Notes under the pieces: generated by a model
Databases searched by the model: none
What the model was told of the DNA's origin: nothing
Seen by the model: the letters and a program-made list of their open reading frames with translations, nothing else
Assembly (NCBI GenBank): GCA_035299505.1
Contig: DATGWL010000090.1
Span: 62,001 to 126,000 of the forward strand
From: M3007 sp035299505
Lineage (GTDB): Bacteria > Bacteroidota > Bacteroidia > Chitinophagales > Saprospiraceae
DNA: 64,000 bases
Direction: 5' to 3'
Made by a program: the position numbers and the translations under genes
Shown here: in pieces, positions 43,258 to 52,786 of the stretch
Layout of the letters: each line of letters opens with the position of its first letter
Numbering within the stretch: position 1 is the stretch's first letter

Positions 43258-43308
43258 TAGGGCATTTGGTATCAACCTTTCAGTTTCACTTTAAAAACTT
43301 AAAGACTT

Positions 43309-44829
43309 ATGGCAATACCAAAGGAGCCGCGGCAATTGATGATCAACCTCATGTATCTGGTGTTGACCGCGCTACTGGCACTTAACGTGTCAGCCGAGGT
43401 AATGAATGCATTTTTCTCCCTGGATAAAGGCATGAAAGATAGCGGCCTGATTGTAGACCGCTCGAATGAAGCTGTGATGTCAAGTATCGATAAACAAGCC
43501 GATGCTTACAAATCAGATGCAAACGAAAAATGGCGCCAAAACGCAAAGAAGGCTAAAGCCATCTCTGAAGGCTTCATTTCATACATTGAAGGAATCCGTA
43601 AGGACCTCTGGGAAAAAGCTGGAGGCGACAACCCGAAAGTTCCGGGTCAGCCAAAGGATATCCGTAACAAGGACCTGACCACCAAAATGTTTATCAATGA
43701 CGGTCTTGGTCAGGAAATCCAAAACAAACTTGAACAAACTCGTCAGGAACTGCTCGCACTTGCTGATGGCGATAAAGAGGTAGAAGGTTCTCTTCCACTG
43801 AAAATCGAAGAAATCCCAGCTGGTGTTAAAGCCAAAAACTGGCCTGAGTTCAAGTTCAAGCAAATGCCTGTTGCTGCAGTCTTCCCAATTTTGGGTAAGA
43901 TCCAAAGCGACGCTAAAAACTCCTACTCCTCCGTTCTGAACTTCTGCGCGAAGAAAGTAGGTGGCGAAGACATCAAATTCGACAAGTTTACACCAGCTGT
44001 TTCTGCAGAGAAAAGCTACGTTATTCAAGGTGAAAAGTATGCTGCTGATGTATTCCTCAGCGCTTACAGCACTAAATCTGACAACGTAAGTATCTCTGTA
44101 AACGGAAGCGCTATCCCAATGAAAGAGGGTATCGCCCGCTACGAAACTACAACCAGTGGTCTTGGTGAACGCACTTACCGTGTAAGCATCAACGTGAAAA
44201 ACCCACTCACTGGCGCGGTGGAAAACTTCTCTAAAGAGTTCAAGTACGAGGTTGGTCAGCGCTCTGTAGCTGTTTCTCTCGACAAAATGAACGTGTTCTA
44301 CATCGGTGTTGATAACCCAATCAGCGTTTCTGCTGCAGGTGTGTCTTCTAACGATGTAAAAGTTTCTGCTACCGGTGTAACCGTTAACCCACAAGGCGGT
44401 GGTAAGTTCGTGGTTAGAGCTACCACTCCGGGTGAAGCTGTTCTTACAGTTGCAGCTCCTGGTGTAACTCAGCGTTTCACCTACCGCGTAAAACGTATTC
44501 CTGACCCAACCCCATTGCTTGGTGCTAAGCACAAATCCAAAGCTATGGCAAACGGTGAGTTCAAAGCTCAAGGCGGTATCGCTGCTGTTTTGGAGGCATT
44601 TGACTTCGATGCAAAATGCGACATCGCTGGTTTCGAGGTGACCTACCTGCCTAAGCGTCAGGACCCGATCACCAAGCAAAACTCCGGTGCTCGCTGGAAT
44701 GGCGATGTACAGGACTGGATTAACAAAGCCAAACCAGGCGACGCATACTTCTTTGACGATATCAAATGCAAATGCCCTGGCGACGCCGCTGCGCGTAACC
44801 TCGGTGGTCTTGCTTTCAAGATTCGTTAA
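43309..44829 (+). CDS. gldM: GldM, T9SS periplasm-spanning subunit
   Basis: 506 residues. MAIPKEPRQLMINLMYLVLT starts the conserved single membrane helix that sits inside the GldL ring; the long periplasmic region contains the four domains of the family (D1 helical, about 45-220; D2-D4 beta, from 225, e.g. VSISVNGSAIPMKEGIARYE, VAVSLDKMNVFYIGVDNPI). It links the inner-membrane motor to the GldK/N ring. 51 bases after gldL. Confidence 0.96.
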   Translation: MAIPKEPRQLMINLMYLVLTALLALNVSAEVMNAFFSLDKGMKDSGLIVDRSNEAVMSSIDKQADAYKSDANEKWRQNAKKAKAISEGFISYIEGIRKDLWEKAGGDNPKVPGQPKDIRNKDLTTKMFINDGLGQEIQNKLEQTRQELLALADGDKEVEGSLPLKIEEIPAGVKAKNWPEFKFKQMPVAAVFPILGKIQSDAKNSYSSVLNFCAKKVGGEDIKFDKFTPAVSAEKSYVIQGEKYAADVFLSAYSTKSDNVSISVNGSAIPMKEGIARYETTTSGLGERTYRVSINVKNPLTGAVENFSKEFKYEVGQRSVAVSLDKMNVFYIGVDNPISVSAAGVSSNDVKVSATGVTVNPQGGGKFVVRATTPGEAVLTVAAPGVTQRFTYRVKRIPDPTPLLGAKHKSKAMANGEFKAQGGIAAVLEAFDFDAKCDIAGFEVTYLPKRQDPITKQNSGARWNGDVQDWINKAKPGDAYFFDDIKCKCPGDAAARNLGGLAFKIR

Positions 44830-44961
44830 TTTTTCCTGTTGAAGTAATAAGGGTTGAGAAAATTGAGATATTATATGTCTCAATTTCTCAACCCCTTCAA
44901 CATTCTCCACCTGATGTACAAAACATACTATTCATCGTTAATCAAAACCCAACTGCGAGTC

Positions 44962-45867
44962 ATGCAAACATTTATGAAACTGATTTGCCTTTGCTTCTTC
45001 CTCCTCATTGGCGGGACGACGACGCTTTTGGCTCAGGATCCTGAAGAGGTTGAAACCACACCGGCTACCGGTACCGAAGAAGAGGCTCCCCTGGTGGAAG
45101 ATCCCGCCGATGCCCCAATCGACGAAGTGGTGAAAAAAGATATCGTGAACGAACGGCGTATTCTCAAATACCCAATCCTTCGCGAGAGCGACGTTTTCTG
45201 GGAAAAGCGCATCTGGCGCATCATCGACGTACGTGAGAAAATGAACCTCCCGTTCGCCTACCCGGAAGATCCGTTCTTCAAAATTCTGTCTGATGCTGCT
45301 ACCAAAGGCGATCTGCCTGTGTACAGCACCGACGAAGACGGCGCAAAATTCAAAAAGCGCCTGAGCACTGATGACGTGCTTTCCATGTTGTCTAAAGCCG
45401 ACACGGTAGTAACTTTCGACCCTGAAACCTATGAGGAGAAAGTTCAGATCGTGCGCAACGACATCAACTGGGAAGACGTTAAACGCTTCCGTATCAAGGA
45501 AGTGTGGTTCTTCGACAAAGGCGCCTCTATGCTGCGCGTACGTATCCTCGGTATCGCTCCGATGATCGACGTTCGTGACAACGAAGGTAACTTCCGTTTC
45601 GAAAAGCCAATGTTCTGGGTTTATTACCCACACGCACGCGAACTCTTCGCCCGTCACAACTATTTTGCGCTTGGTGGCAACACTACCGCACAAATTACCT
45701 GGGACGATGTATTTGAAAAGCGTCTTTTCGCTTCTTATATCTACAAAGAGTCAAACGTGTACGACCGCAAAATTGATGAATACCTGCAAGGCGTTGACCT
45801 GCTCATGGAATCAGAGAAAATCAAGAATGAGATTTTCAACTGGGAGCACGACCTCTGGCAGTACTAA
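44962..45867 (+). CDS. gldN: GldN, periplasmic ring protein of the T9SS
   Basis: 301 residues from ATG 44962 (MQTFMKLICLCFFLLIGG signal peptide); ATG 44974 is an alternative. The mature protein has the GldN/PorN pattern SDVFWEKRIWRIIDVREKMN, PFFKILSDAATKGDLPVYST and KEVWFFDKGASMLRVRILGI. It forms the ring complex with GldK. A strong bidirectional terminator closes the operon at 45894-45929. Confidence 0.95.
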   Translation: MQTFMKLICLCFFLLIGGTTTLLAQDPEEVETTPATGTEEEAPLVEDPADAPIDEVVKKDIVNERRILKYPILRESDVFWEKRIWRIIDVREKMNLPFAYPEDPFFKILSDAATKGDLPVYSTDEDGAKFKKRLSTDDVLSMLSKADTVVTFDPETYEEKVQIVRNDINWEDVKRFRIKEVWFFDKGASMLRVRILGIAPMIDVRDNEGNFRFEKPMFWVYYPHARELFARHNYFALGGNTTAQITWDDVFEKRLFASYIYKESNVYDRKIDEYLQGVDLLMESEKIKNEIFNWEHDLWQY

Positions 45868-45893
45868 TCCTTGAAAAAGGGTTTTGACTTAAC

Positions 45894-45929
45894 AAAAAGG
45901 GTTTCGGTGGTAACACCGAAACCCTTTTT
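45894..45929. terminator. Bidirectional terminator after gldN
   Basis: A 16-bp perfect stem AAAAAGGGTTTCGGTG/CACCGAAACCCTTTTT with a 4-base loop has an A run on one side and a T run on the other. It separates gldN from the convergent esterase gene. Confidence 0.92.
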
Positions 45930-45948
45930 GATTTGAAACCTGATAGAC

Positions 45949-47184
45949 TTATTGAATTATCAAGGTTTTCACCGCGAATTGTTTGTCAGGATGAATTAGC
46001 TGAACCTGATAAACACCTTTGGGCAAATGATTCAATGCAACCATGGTTTGTGCATTGGCCTGGCTCAGACTGTGTGCCAGCTTTCCCGTCATATCATATA
46101 TCCGCAAGTCAACCTGGGCTACCTCAGCAGGTAATTGCAGGTAAAAACCGTTGCCCTGATTAGGGTTAGGGAAAATAGTCCATGGAGAGGCCGCGTCAAG
46201 TGGCTCCTGAGCATCAACGGTTGAGCAGGTAAGATCTTCCAGCAGGGTAGTGGCATTTACCCAAAAACTGTCCAGAAAAGGCTTCCATTGAGCTTGCTCG
46301 TACAAGTCGGTATGCCCGGCGCCCGGTACAGTGAGCAGATTGTTCCACAAGCCCACTTCATTGGCGTGTTCATGCACAAGGCTGCTGCCTTCCAGAAAAG
46401 CGATATTAGCCGCCAATCCGAAGGTGTAGGGAACGGTGGCATCGGCGGTGCCATGAATGGAAACAAGCGGAGATTCGTCTGCCTCTACCCAAAAACTTCT
46501 GTACAGGCCGCCAGACATGTTTACTACGGCGCCAGAATAAGAAGCATAGCCTTTGTTGGAGGCTGTCCCGCTAATGCCCTCCAGGCCTCCGTTATTGGTC
46601 AGCAGGGTTTGCAGGAAAGTGGGCAGTTGATCGTCTTCGTTGATGTAAGCAGTATGCATAGCTGTAACTGCTCCGGCAGAATATCCGCCAATGAAAATAT
46701 GCGCAGCATCCGCCCGATAAGTGTTGGTGGTGGCAGCATCCTCCCGGAAAAACCGAACAGCAGCTTTCATGTCGCCCATGGCTTTCAAAGCAGTGTCAAA
46801 TACTTCTGTGGAATCTGGAAAGCCAAGAACAAAAAACGGAAAGAGACGGTACTGAATAGACGCGGCTACATATCCTTTTTTGGCCAGAAGCTCGCAGGAT
46901 GACTGCATCATGCTTTTATCGCCAAAAACAAAGCTGCCACCATGTGCCAGAATTACCACAGGCCTGGAGCTTACCTGATCACCTTCCGGCTCGTAAATAT
47001 CAATGGCCAGATTGACATTTTGCCCCAAGTGGTTGATGCTTGGCGCATAGGTAACTGTGGTTTTCTTTACAGTGGCGAAGACGTCGTCCAAATACCTGGT
47101 GCCATTACACCCTGGATTTTGGGCTTTAAGGGGCATCCAGGCCATGCCGGCCAGGAATGCAGTGATGTACAAAGGTTTAATCAT
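45949..47184 (-). CDS. Secreted esterase (alpha/beta hydrolase) with T9SS sorting domain
   Basis: 411 residues. Signal peptide (AFLAGMAWMPLKAQ), then a carboxylesterase fold: LAHGGSFVFGDK (oxyanion HGG), nucleophile IGGYSAGAVTAMH (Ser), VSIHGTADATVPY (acid) and PGAGHTDLYE (His). The C-terminus (FPNPNQGNGFYLQLPAE ... LPKGVYQVQLIHPDKQF) is a type A sorting domain for the type IX system. An extracellular or surface esterase is expected; substrate unknown. It converges with gldN across a shared terminator. Confidence 0.9.
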   Translation of the reverse strand: MIKPLYITAFLAGMAWMPLKAQNPGCNGTRYLDDVFATVKKTTVTYAPSINHLGQNVNLAIDIYEPEGDQVSSRPVVILAHGGSFVFGDKSMMQSSCELLAKKGYVAASIQYRLFPFFVLGFPDSTEVFDTALKAMGDMKAAVRFFREDAATTNTYRADAAHIFIGGYSAGAVTAMHTAYINEDDQLPTFLQTLLTNNGGLEGISGTASNKGYASYSGAVVNMSGGLYRSFWVEADESPLVSIHGTADATVPYTFGLAANIAFLEGSSLVHEHANEVGLWNNLLTVPGAGHTDLYEQAQWKPFLDSFWVNATTLLEDLTCSTVDAQEPLDAASPWTIFPNPNQGNGFYLQLPAEVAQVDLRIYDMTGKLAHSLSQANAQTMVALNHLPKGVYQVQLIHPDKQFAVKTLIIQ

Positions 47185-47216
47185 ATCAAAGTGTTGCAGT
47201 GGTTAATCTAAATGAA

Positions 47217-47276
47217 CAGAGGGGTGAAGTTACAGATATGATTTCAGGAAATCACCTCTGTACTTTCACCCCTCTG
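47217..47276. terminator. Imperfect 28-bp hairpin downstream of sdhB
   Basis: Arms 47217-47244 and 47249-47276 pair over 28 bases with about four mismatches; the outer CAGAGGGGTGAA block is perfect. It begins 38 bases beyond the sdhB stop and upstream of the esterase gene on the same strand. There is no clear T run, so it may be an mRNA 3' stabiliser rather than an intrinsic terminator. Confidence 0.55.
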
Positions 47277-47313
47277 GAATAAGGGTATCTTTTAACAACC
47301 GGATGTGTTTCGG

Positions 47314-48063
47314 TTATTCTTTCTCAGATACAAGCGAAGCTGCCAGGAACTCCCGGTTCATGCGTGCGATATTGCCTACAGAAATCTCTTTCGGGCATTC
47401 TGCTTCACAGGCTTTTACATTGGAACATCTGCCAAAGCCTTCTTTGTCCATTTGAGAAATCATATTCAATACCCGCTTTTGGCGCTCTACCTGGCCCTGT
47501 GGGAGCAGTGCAAGGTGGCTGATCTTGGCAGAAGTAAAGAGCATCGCCGAAGCGTTAGGGCAAGCGGCTACACAAGCGCCACAGCCAATGCAGGCTGCTG
47601 CATCAAATGCCTGTGAAGCCTGCTCTTTTTCGATTGGAATGGCATTGGCGTCCTGAGCCTGGCCGGTATTTACACTCACATAACCTCCGGCCTGGATGAT
47701 TCTGTCGAATGAAGAACGATCCACTACCAGGTCTTTGATCACGGGGAATGCCTTGGCACGGAATGGCTCAATGACAATGGTGTCGCCATCATGGTAATGA
47801 CGCATGTGTACCTGGCAGGTAGTAGTTCCTTGCATTGGGCCATGCGGACGCCCGTCGATCACCAGCGAGCAAGTGCCGCAGATGCCCTCCCGGCAGTCGT
47901 GTTCAAAGGCTACCGGCTCTTCCCTGCGTGCTACCAGTTGCTCGTTCAATACATCGAGCATTTCGAGAAACGACATATCAGGGTTTACATCCGGAAGTTC
48001 GTATTGCACGAATTCGCCTTTGAATTGACCCCCTTGACGCCAGATTTTAAGTTTGAGACGCAT
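47314..48063 (-). CDS. sdhB: Succinate dehydrogenase iron-sulfur subunit
   Basis: 249 residues. The [2Fe-2S] ligands lie in HDCREGICGTC and TTTCQ, the [4Fe-4S]/[3Fe-4S] ligands in CIGCGACVAACPNA and CSNVKACEAECPKEI. It passes electrons from SdhA to the membrane quinone site. Unusually, three unrelated genes separate it from sdhA, with 47 bases before it. No clear promoter of its own was seen, so it probably depends on read-through from sdhC. Confidence 0.96.
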   Translation of the reverse strand: MRLKLKIWRQGGQFKGEFVQYELPDVNPDMSFLEMLDVLNEQLVARREEPVAFEHDCREGICGTCSLVIDGRPHGPMQGTTTCQVHMRHYHDGDTIVIEPFRAKAFPVIKDLVVDRSSFDRIIQAGGYVSVNTGQAQDANAIPIEKEQASQAFDAAACIGCGACVAACPNASAMLFTSAKISHLALLPQGQVERQKRVLNMISQMDKEGFGRCSNVKACEAECPKEISVGNIARMNREFLAASLVSEKE

Positions 48064-48110
48064 ATCTGTAAATTCGTTGATTCGTAGAAAAATTGGTTTT
48101 GGGATGTACT

Positions 48111-48674
48111 TTATATTTCAATACCAGCCACCAGGCTGATGGTGTTAAACCGTTGTGCTGTTCCGCTGCCGAAGCTGATGGCTCCATAATCATTCCTCAA
48201 ACCCAGCAAAATCTTGCTTCGGCCTTCCTGCCCTAATCTTGCAGCCAATCCAAGGCTTGGGCCAACGTACAGGCGGTGCGTTTTTTTAGTGCTGTTGATA
48301 ACATTCCCGTTGTCGTCCAAACTCTGACCCAACAGAAAATTGCCAAACAAGCCTCCCTGTACAAACCATTGATTCTTGTTCCCCAGCGGCCACATCAATG
48401 GCATGGAGTAAACATTCAGGTATTCAAAAGTTTCTTTCTTATCGGCTCTTGATCGGCTAAAAGCAGCATAACATACCCCTGCCGACCAGAAATTTCCTTT
48501 TTGGTTTTTTGCCCAGTATTCAAGCCCCAGCAAAAAGCCCGGCCTTGGCGATAAATCAAGTTTGTTTTCTTTGGCAAGCAGTCCCACATTGGTACCCAAA
48601 GCTATGTGAAGCGCCCTGTTTTGGGCAGCCAAGCCGGTGGATATGAGACAAAAGACAAAGAGCCAATACTTCAT
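48111..48674 (-). CDS. Predicted outer membrane beta-barrel protein
   Basis: 187 residues with signal peptide (MKYWLFVFCLISTGLAAQ). The body alternates polar and apolar strands (ALHIALGTNVGLLAKEN, SPRPGFLLGLEYWAK, LYVGPSLGLAARLG) and ends FNTISLVAGIEI with an aromatic/hydrophobic C-terminus, typical of small outer membrane barrels. The family is unknown. Its start overlaps the stop of the upstream gene (ATGA), so the two are translationally coupled. It is part of the three-gene insert between sdhA and sdhB. Confidence 0.72.
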   Translation of the reverse strand: MKYWLFVFCLISTGLAAQNRALHIALGTNVGLLAKENKLDLSPRPGFLLGLEYWAKNQKGNFWSAGVCYAAFSRSRADKKETFEYLNVYSMPLMWPLGNKNQWFVQGGLFGNFLLGQSLDDNGNVINSTKKTHRLYVGPSLGLAARLGQEGRSKILLGLRNDYGAISFGSGTAQRFNTISLVAGIEI

Positions 48675-49297
48675 TGTTTTACCATGATAATGTCTGAACA
48701 GTTGTCGATCAGCAAATTCCCGTTACGCTGCTCAAACCCTTTCGCATAATAGGCCATCAGATCAATCTCGTTATAATCACCATTTCTGGGCGTAAAGGTG
48801 AATTCGTATCTCACCCAGTTGGAATGTCCCGGTGGAAGACTTTCTGCCAGTAATTCGTCTTTCCCGGTGATGGTGTTGTAGCCCCAGATCTTCAAAATGG
48901 TTGGGCTAACAAACGAAACTGGCTCGCCTCCTCCTATCATGGGTGATATATAACTAATTGATCGGTTTAGGTACAAACTGAAGGTGTATGTTGAGTCTTT
49001 TCTCAGCCAACCATCCAATTCTTGTCCAACACCTTCCCAGGTATTGTGTTGCCTGACCACTAATCCCAAATACGTATTCCCTTCCTGAGGGGCAAGTTCT
49101 ACCCTGAAAAAACCGGGTTGAGTATCAGGTGGAGTTTCCTCACTGGCTCCCAAATTTACCCAGCCTTCTGGTACCACGCCGGCGCCTTGCTCGGATTCAA
49201 ACCCTGGATTTTTCAGTTTTATCACATCCTGAGCCTGTATTCCGGTATAGAAAAGGCTCAGCAAGCCAATTATTCCCCAAGTTTTCATCGTTGCCAT
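48671..49297 (-). CDS. Secreted protein with carbohydrate-binding-like beta domain
   Basis: 208 residues with signal peptide (IGLLSLFYTGIQAQ). The sequence LKNPGFESEQGAGVVPEGWV, then NTYLGLVVRQHNTWEGVGQE and YTFSLYLNRS resembles the jelly-roll carbohydrate-binding-type domains found in secreted proteins. It ends in NLLIDNCSDIIMVKQ, without a sorting domain. Its ligand is unknown. It overlaps the beta-barrel gene by four bases and sits 10 bases after the MORN-type gene. Confidence 0.7.
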   Translation of the reverse strand: MATMKTWGIIGLLSLFYTGIQAQDVIKLKNPGFESEQGAGVVPEGWVNLGASEETPPDTQPGFFRVELAPQEGNTYLGLVVRQHNTWEGVGQELDGWLRKDSTYTFSLYLNRSISYISPMIGGGEPVSFVSPTILKIWGYNTITGKDELLAESLPPGHSNWVRYEFTFTPRNGDYNEIDLMAYYAKGFEQRNGNLLIDNCSDIIMVKQ

Positions 49298-49307
49298 ATT
49301 AGGTTGT

Positions 49308-49946
49308 TTATTGATGTTGGAATTTAGTAGACTTGATCAGGCGTCCATTTTTGTAATGATACACACGGATCTTTTCTGTTCCGGGGTCCTGAAAAATCCA
49401 GGTTCCAGTGCCATCCTTAAACGTACCAAATGGTATATCCTTGCCTTGTTCATCCTTGTTCGCCAATATTTCCATCAGCAACCCGTTCGACCACCTGGCC
49501 TGGTGCATTACCTGGCCATTTTCGTGAAAATCTGTTACCAGGCCATTGTGCTCCCCTTTATCATTATGATTACAAGCCGACTTCATTTTTCCAGACAAAT
49601 AATAGGAATAGCATTTTCCCACTAACCTGTTATCCTTGAATCTTCCTATTTTCTTTACCTGGCCGCCCTTGTAATACTGCACCGCCGGACCATCTTTGGG
49701 GGCAAAAGCACTTTTCTTTCGATGCTGGGTAGATTCATAATCGCCGTTTCTGCGGTAATGCCACCTCCGGGTAAATACTCTTTCTCCCTTTACATAAAAA
49801 TGCTCACGAAAAAGCCGCCCTTTTCTGGTAAAATCCTGACACACTGTTGTGTCTCCATGCTGGATTAACTGGTCGCAACCTTTGGACTGAGCCCCAATAG
49901 TATTGCCTGATAACACCAATAATATCAGTATGTACCAGCTTTTCAT
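49308..49946 (-). CDS. Secreted MORN-repeat/YwqK-type protein
   Basis: 212 residues with signal peptide (ILILLVLSGNTIGAQ). Repeats of the form Y-Y-G-G-Q-V-K-(K)-I-G-R-F, YYLSGKMKSACNHNDKGEHN and FHENGQVMHQARWSNG are MORN/YwqK-type beta-hairpins. Such proteins are often annotated as toxin-antitoxin YwqK-family antitoxins; that label has weak support here, and no toxin is visible. It begins 3 bases after the sdhA stop, so it must be expressed with the sdh operon. Confidence 0.75.
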   Translation of the reverse strand: MKSWYILILLVLSGNTIGAQSKGCDQLIQHGDTTVCQDFTRKGRLFREHFYVKGERVFTRRWHYRRNGDYESTQHRKKSAFAPKDGPAVQYYKGGQVKKIGRFKDNRLVGKCYSYYLSGKMKSACNHNDKGEHNGLVTDFHENGQVMHQARWSNGLLMEILANKDEQGKDIPFGTFKDGTGTWIFQDPGTEKIRVYHYKNGRLIKSTKFQHQ

Positions 49947-49949
49947 TGG

Positions 49950-51896
49950 TTACTCGTAACTCCGTTGTGCTACTTTAACCTCTTCGTATTCCAATGGCTC
50001 TTTATGCAGCTCCGCCTTGGCGTCTTCACCCTTCCATTCCCAGGCAGCTACGTACATAAAGTTATCGTCGTCGCGCTTGGCTTCACCTTTTTCCGTTTGG
50101 TGTTCTTCACGGAAGTGACCGCCGCAGCTTTCTTCGCGGTTGAGCGCATCTTCGCACATGAGTTCACCCAACTCGAGGAAGTCGGCCACGCGCCATGCTT
50201 TTTCCAGTTCAGGGTTGTACTCCGTGGTGCTTCCCGGAACAAATACATCGCTCCAGTATTCTTTGCGGAGGTTTCTGATGTCCTGAATGGCCTCTTTCAA
50301 ACCCTGTGCGTTGCGGGCCATGCCGCATTTATCCCACATGATTTTGCCCAGACGGCGGTGGAAGCTTTCTACACTTTGCTTGCCTTTGATGCTTGTGAGT
50401 TGCTGAATCCGCTCCTGAACATCCTTTTCAGCCTGTGCAAATTCCGGACTATCCGTAGAAATGGCGCCGGTGCTGATTTCTTTCGACAGGTATGAACCAA
50501 TAGTGTAAGGCAATACGAAATAGCCATCTGCCAGACCCTGCATGAGGGCTGATGCTCCCAGGCGGTTGGCGCCGTGGTCGCTGAAGTTGGCTTCTCCGCA
50601 AGCATAAAGCCCCGGCACGGTGGTCATCAATTCATAGTCTACCCACAGGCCTCCCATCGTGTAGTGTACGGCGGGGTAAATGCGCATGGGTACTTCATAC
50701 GGGTTGTCGCCCGTAATTTTTTCATACATTTCAAACAGGTTGCCATAAGCAGCTTCCACGGCTTTACGGCCCTTGCGTTTGATAGCATCGGCAAAGTCGA
50801 GGTAAACAGCCAGGCCGCTTTTACCCACACCAAGGCCTTCATCGCAGGCCACTTTGGCGGCACGACTGGCGATGTCGCGCGGAACCAGGTTACCGAACGC
50901 AGGGTAACGACGCTCCAGATAGTAGTCGCGATCAGCTTCTGCAATCTGGCGAGGGTCGGTCATGCGGTCCTTGGCATTTTTAGGGACCCAAACCCGGCCG
51001 TCATTCCGCAGGGATTCAGACATAAGTGTCAGCTTAGACTGATAGTCGCCTGAAACCGGAATACAGGTAGGGTGGATTTGTGTATAGCAAGGATTGCCGA
51101 AGAAGGCGCCTCTTCTGTGCGCACGCCAGGCAGCTGTGGTATTGCACATCATGGCATTGGTACTCAGGTAGAAAACGTTGCCGTATCCGCCTGTGCACAG
51201 CACCACAGCGTGTGCAGAATGCCGTTCGAGTTTGCCTGTGAGCAGGTTGCGCACAATGATGCCACGGCATTTGCCGTCTACCACCACTACATCGAGCATT
51301 TCATGCCGGTTGTACAGCTTCACGGTGCCGAGAGCAACCTGACGGCTGAGGGCCTGGTAAGCGCCAATCAGGAGCTGCTGGCCGGTTTGGCCACGGGCAT
51401 AAAAAGTTCGGCTCACCTGTGTGCCACCAAAAGAACGGTTGTCGAGCAATCCACCATATTCACGGGCAAAAGGAACGCCTTGTGCCACGCATTGGTCAAT
51501 AATACTGGTGCTTACTTCTGCCAGGCGGTGTACATTGGCTTCACGCGCACGGAAGTCGCCCCCTTTGATGGTATCATAAAACAGGCGATAAACAGAGTCG
51601 CCATCATTGCGATAGTTTTTAGCGGCATTAATACCGCCCTGGGCTGCGATGGAGTGCGCACGGCGCGGGCTGTCGTGGAAAGTAAATGCTTTGACGTTAT
51701 AGCCCAATTCACCCAGAGATGCTGCAGCGGATGCGCCTGCGAGGCCTGTTCCCACTACAATGACATCAATTTTCCGCTTGTTGTTAGGCGCTACAAGCCC
51801 AACGTGGCCTTTGTATTCTTCCCATTTTTCCGACATTTTGCCGGAAGGGATCTTAGAATCCAGTTTGCTGGAGCCGGTGGCTGATGATTTTGCCAT
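49950..51896 (-). CDS. sdhA: Succinate dehydrogenase flavoprotein subunit
   Basis: 648 residues, the length of the B-type (epsilon-proteobacterial/Bacteroidota) enzymes. The FAD fold begins VIVVGTGLAGASAAASLGEL, the covalent FAD site is in RRAHSIAAQGGINAAKNY, and the substrate-binding segment HPTCIPVSGDYQSKL and the later NRLGASALMQGLADG are intact. It oxidises succinate to fumarate, or the reverse. It is 86 bases downstream of the cytochrome b gene. In the usual Bacteroidota order sdhB would follow directly; here three accessory genes intervene. Confidence 0.96.
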   Translation of the reverse strand: MAKSSATGSSKLDSKIPSGKMSEKWEEYKGHVGLVAPNNKRKIDVIVVGTGLAGASAAASLGELGYNVKAFTFHDSPRRAHSIAAQGGINAAKNYRNDGDSVYRLFYDTIKGGDFRAREANVHRLAEVSTSIIDQCVAQGVPFAREYGGLLDNRSFGGTQVSRTFYARGQTGQQLLIGAYQALSRQVALGTVKLYNRHEMLDVVVVDGKCRGIIVRNLLTGKLERHSAHAVVLCTGGYGNVFYLSTNAMMCNTTAAWRAHRRGAFFGNPCYTQIHPTCIPVSGDYQSKLTLMSESLRNDGRVWVPKNAKDRMTDPRQIAEADRDYYLERRYPAFGNLVPRDIASRAAKVACDEGLGVGKSGLAVYLDFADAIKRKGRKAVEAAYGNLFEMYEKITGDNPYEVPMRIYPAVHYTMGGLWVDYELMTTVPGLYACGEANFSDHGANRLGASALMQGLADGYFVLPYTIGSYLSKEISTGAISTDSPEFAQAEKDVQERIQQLTSIKGKQSVESFHRRLGKIMWDKCGMARNAQGLKEAIQDIRNLRKEYWSDVFVPGSTTEYNPELEKAWRVADFLELGELMCEDALNREESCGGHFREEHQTEKGEAKRDDDNFMYVAAWEWKGEDAKAELHKEPLEYEEVKVAQRSYE

Positions 51897-51982
51897 ATTT
51901 TGAGTACGGATTTTGCCCGTTGATATTTGTATTAACGATTGTTCGAAGAGAGAGATGGCGTGATGCCGTCAATGGACCAATC

Positions 51983-52669
51983 TTAATTGGTCAGGTAAAA
52001 CACGATGGGGATGATGGCAAAGCCCAATGCCATACCAACGCTGTACACCATACCGATACCCTTAATAATAGGAGTATATTTCTTGTGGTGCAAGCCCAGT
52101 GTCTGGAACGCAGACCAGAACCCATGCCACAGGTGAAGACCAACTACCACCATACATATGACGTAAAAGATAACGTAGAAGGTGTTCTTAAATGCCTCAG
52201 CCACAGGGAGATACAGGTTTTGTACCGGATGGTCGTAAGCTTCCACATCCACTGGTGGCAATACGCCCATTTTCATTTGAAGCCAGAACTGCCACAAGTG
52301 CAGCACCAGGAAAATGAAGATAATGATACCGAACCAGGCCATGTTGCGCGCAGAACGTTCTGAAGATCTGGTGTGGGTAACAGCGTATTTTTCCGGACCT
52401 CTGGAAGCCTTGTTGGATAACCACAAACGCAGGCCCTGCACCGTGTGGAGAAGGATGAAGGCATACAACGTATAGGAAATCAGCTTGATCAGTGGATTGT
52501 GGGTCATGAAGAAGGCGTAAGTATTAAACGCCTCTCCACCATCATCTTTCAGCAACTGAAGGTTGCCAATCAGGTGAACGACCAAAAATAGCATCAGGAA
52601 AATCCCCGTTAAAGACATGATGACCTTTTGGCCAATGGACGAGGAAAAGAATTTAGATAGCCAACTCAT
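51983..52669 (-). CDS. sdhC: Succinate dehydrogenase cytochrome b subunit (B type)
   Basis: 228 residues with five membrane helices, matching the B-type di-heme cytochrome b. Heme-ligand His residues are visible in FLVVHLIGNLQLL, YAFILLHTVQGL, IIFIFLVLHLWQFW and VVGLHLWHGFWSAFQ. It anchors SdhAB and reduces menaquinone. It is the first gene of the operon; a TAGTTTTG promoter element lies at 52794-52787. Confidence 0.94.
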   Translation of the reverse strand: MSWLSKFFSSSIGQKVIMSLTGIFLMLFLVVHLIGNLQLLKDDGGEAFNTYAFFMTHNPLIKLISYTLYAFILLHTVQGLRLWLSNKASRGPEKYAVTHTRSSERSARNMAWFGIIIFIFLVLHLWQFWLQMKMGVLPPVDVEAYDHPVQNLYLPVAEAFKNTFYVIFYVICMVVVGLHLWHGFWSAFQTLGLHHKKYTPIIKGIGMVYSVGMALGFAIIPIVFYLTN

Positions 52670-52786
52670 TCGCTTTAGAAAAAGATGTGATGGTGTAATG
52701 GTACAATGCCGGGTGCATTTGGCTTTTTGTTTGGGATAAATGGATTGTGCCGCAAAGGAAAAAAATCAGTAGCACATTTTCCGGAA

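Noticed and set aside
43579..44910. 443-codon frame opposite gldM
   Set aside because: It is antisense to gldM, which has full family similarity; the antisense product has no recognisable domain.
49308..49946. Toxin-antitoxin system based on the YwqK-family label
   Set aside because: The protein is a secreted MORN-repeat protein and no toxin gene is adjacent; the neighbours are other secreted proteins and sdhA.
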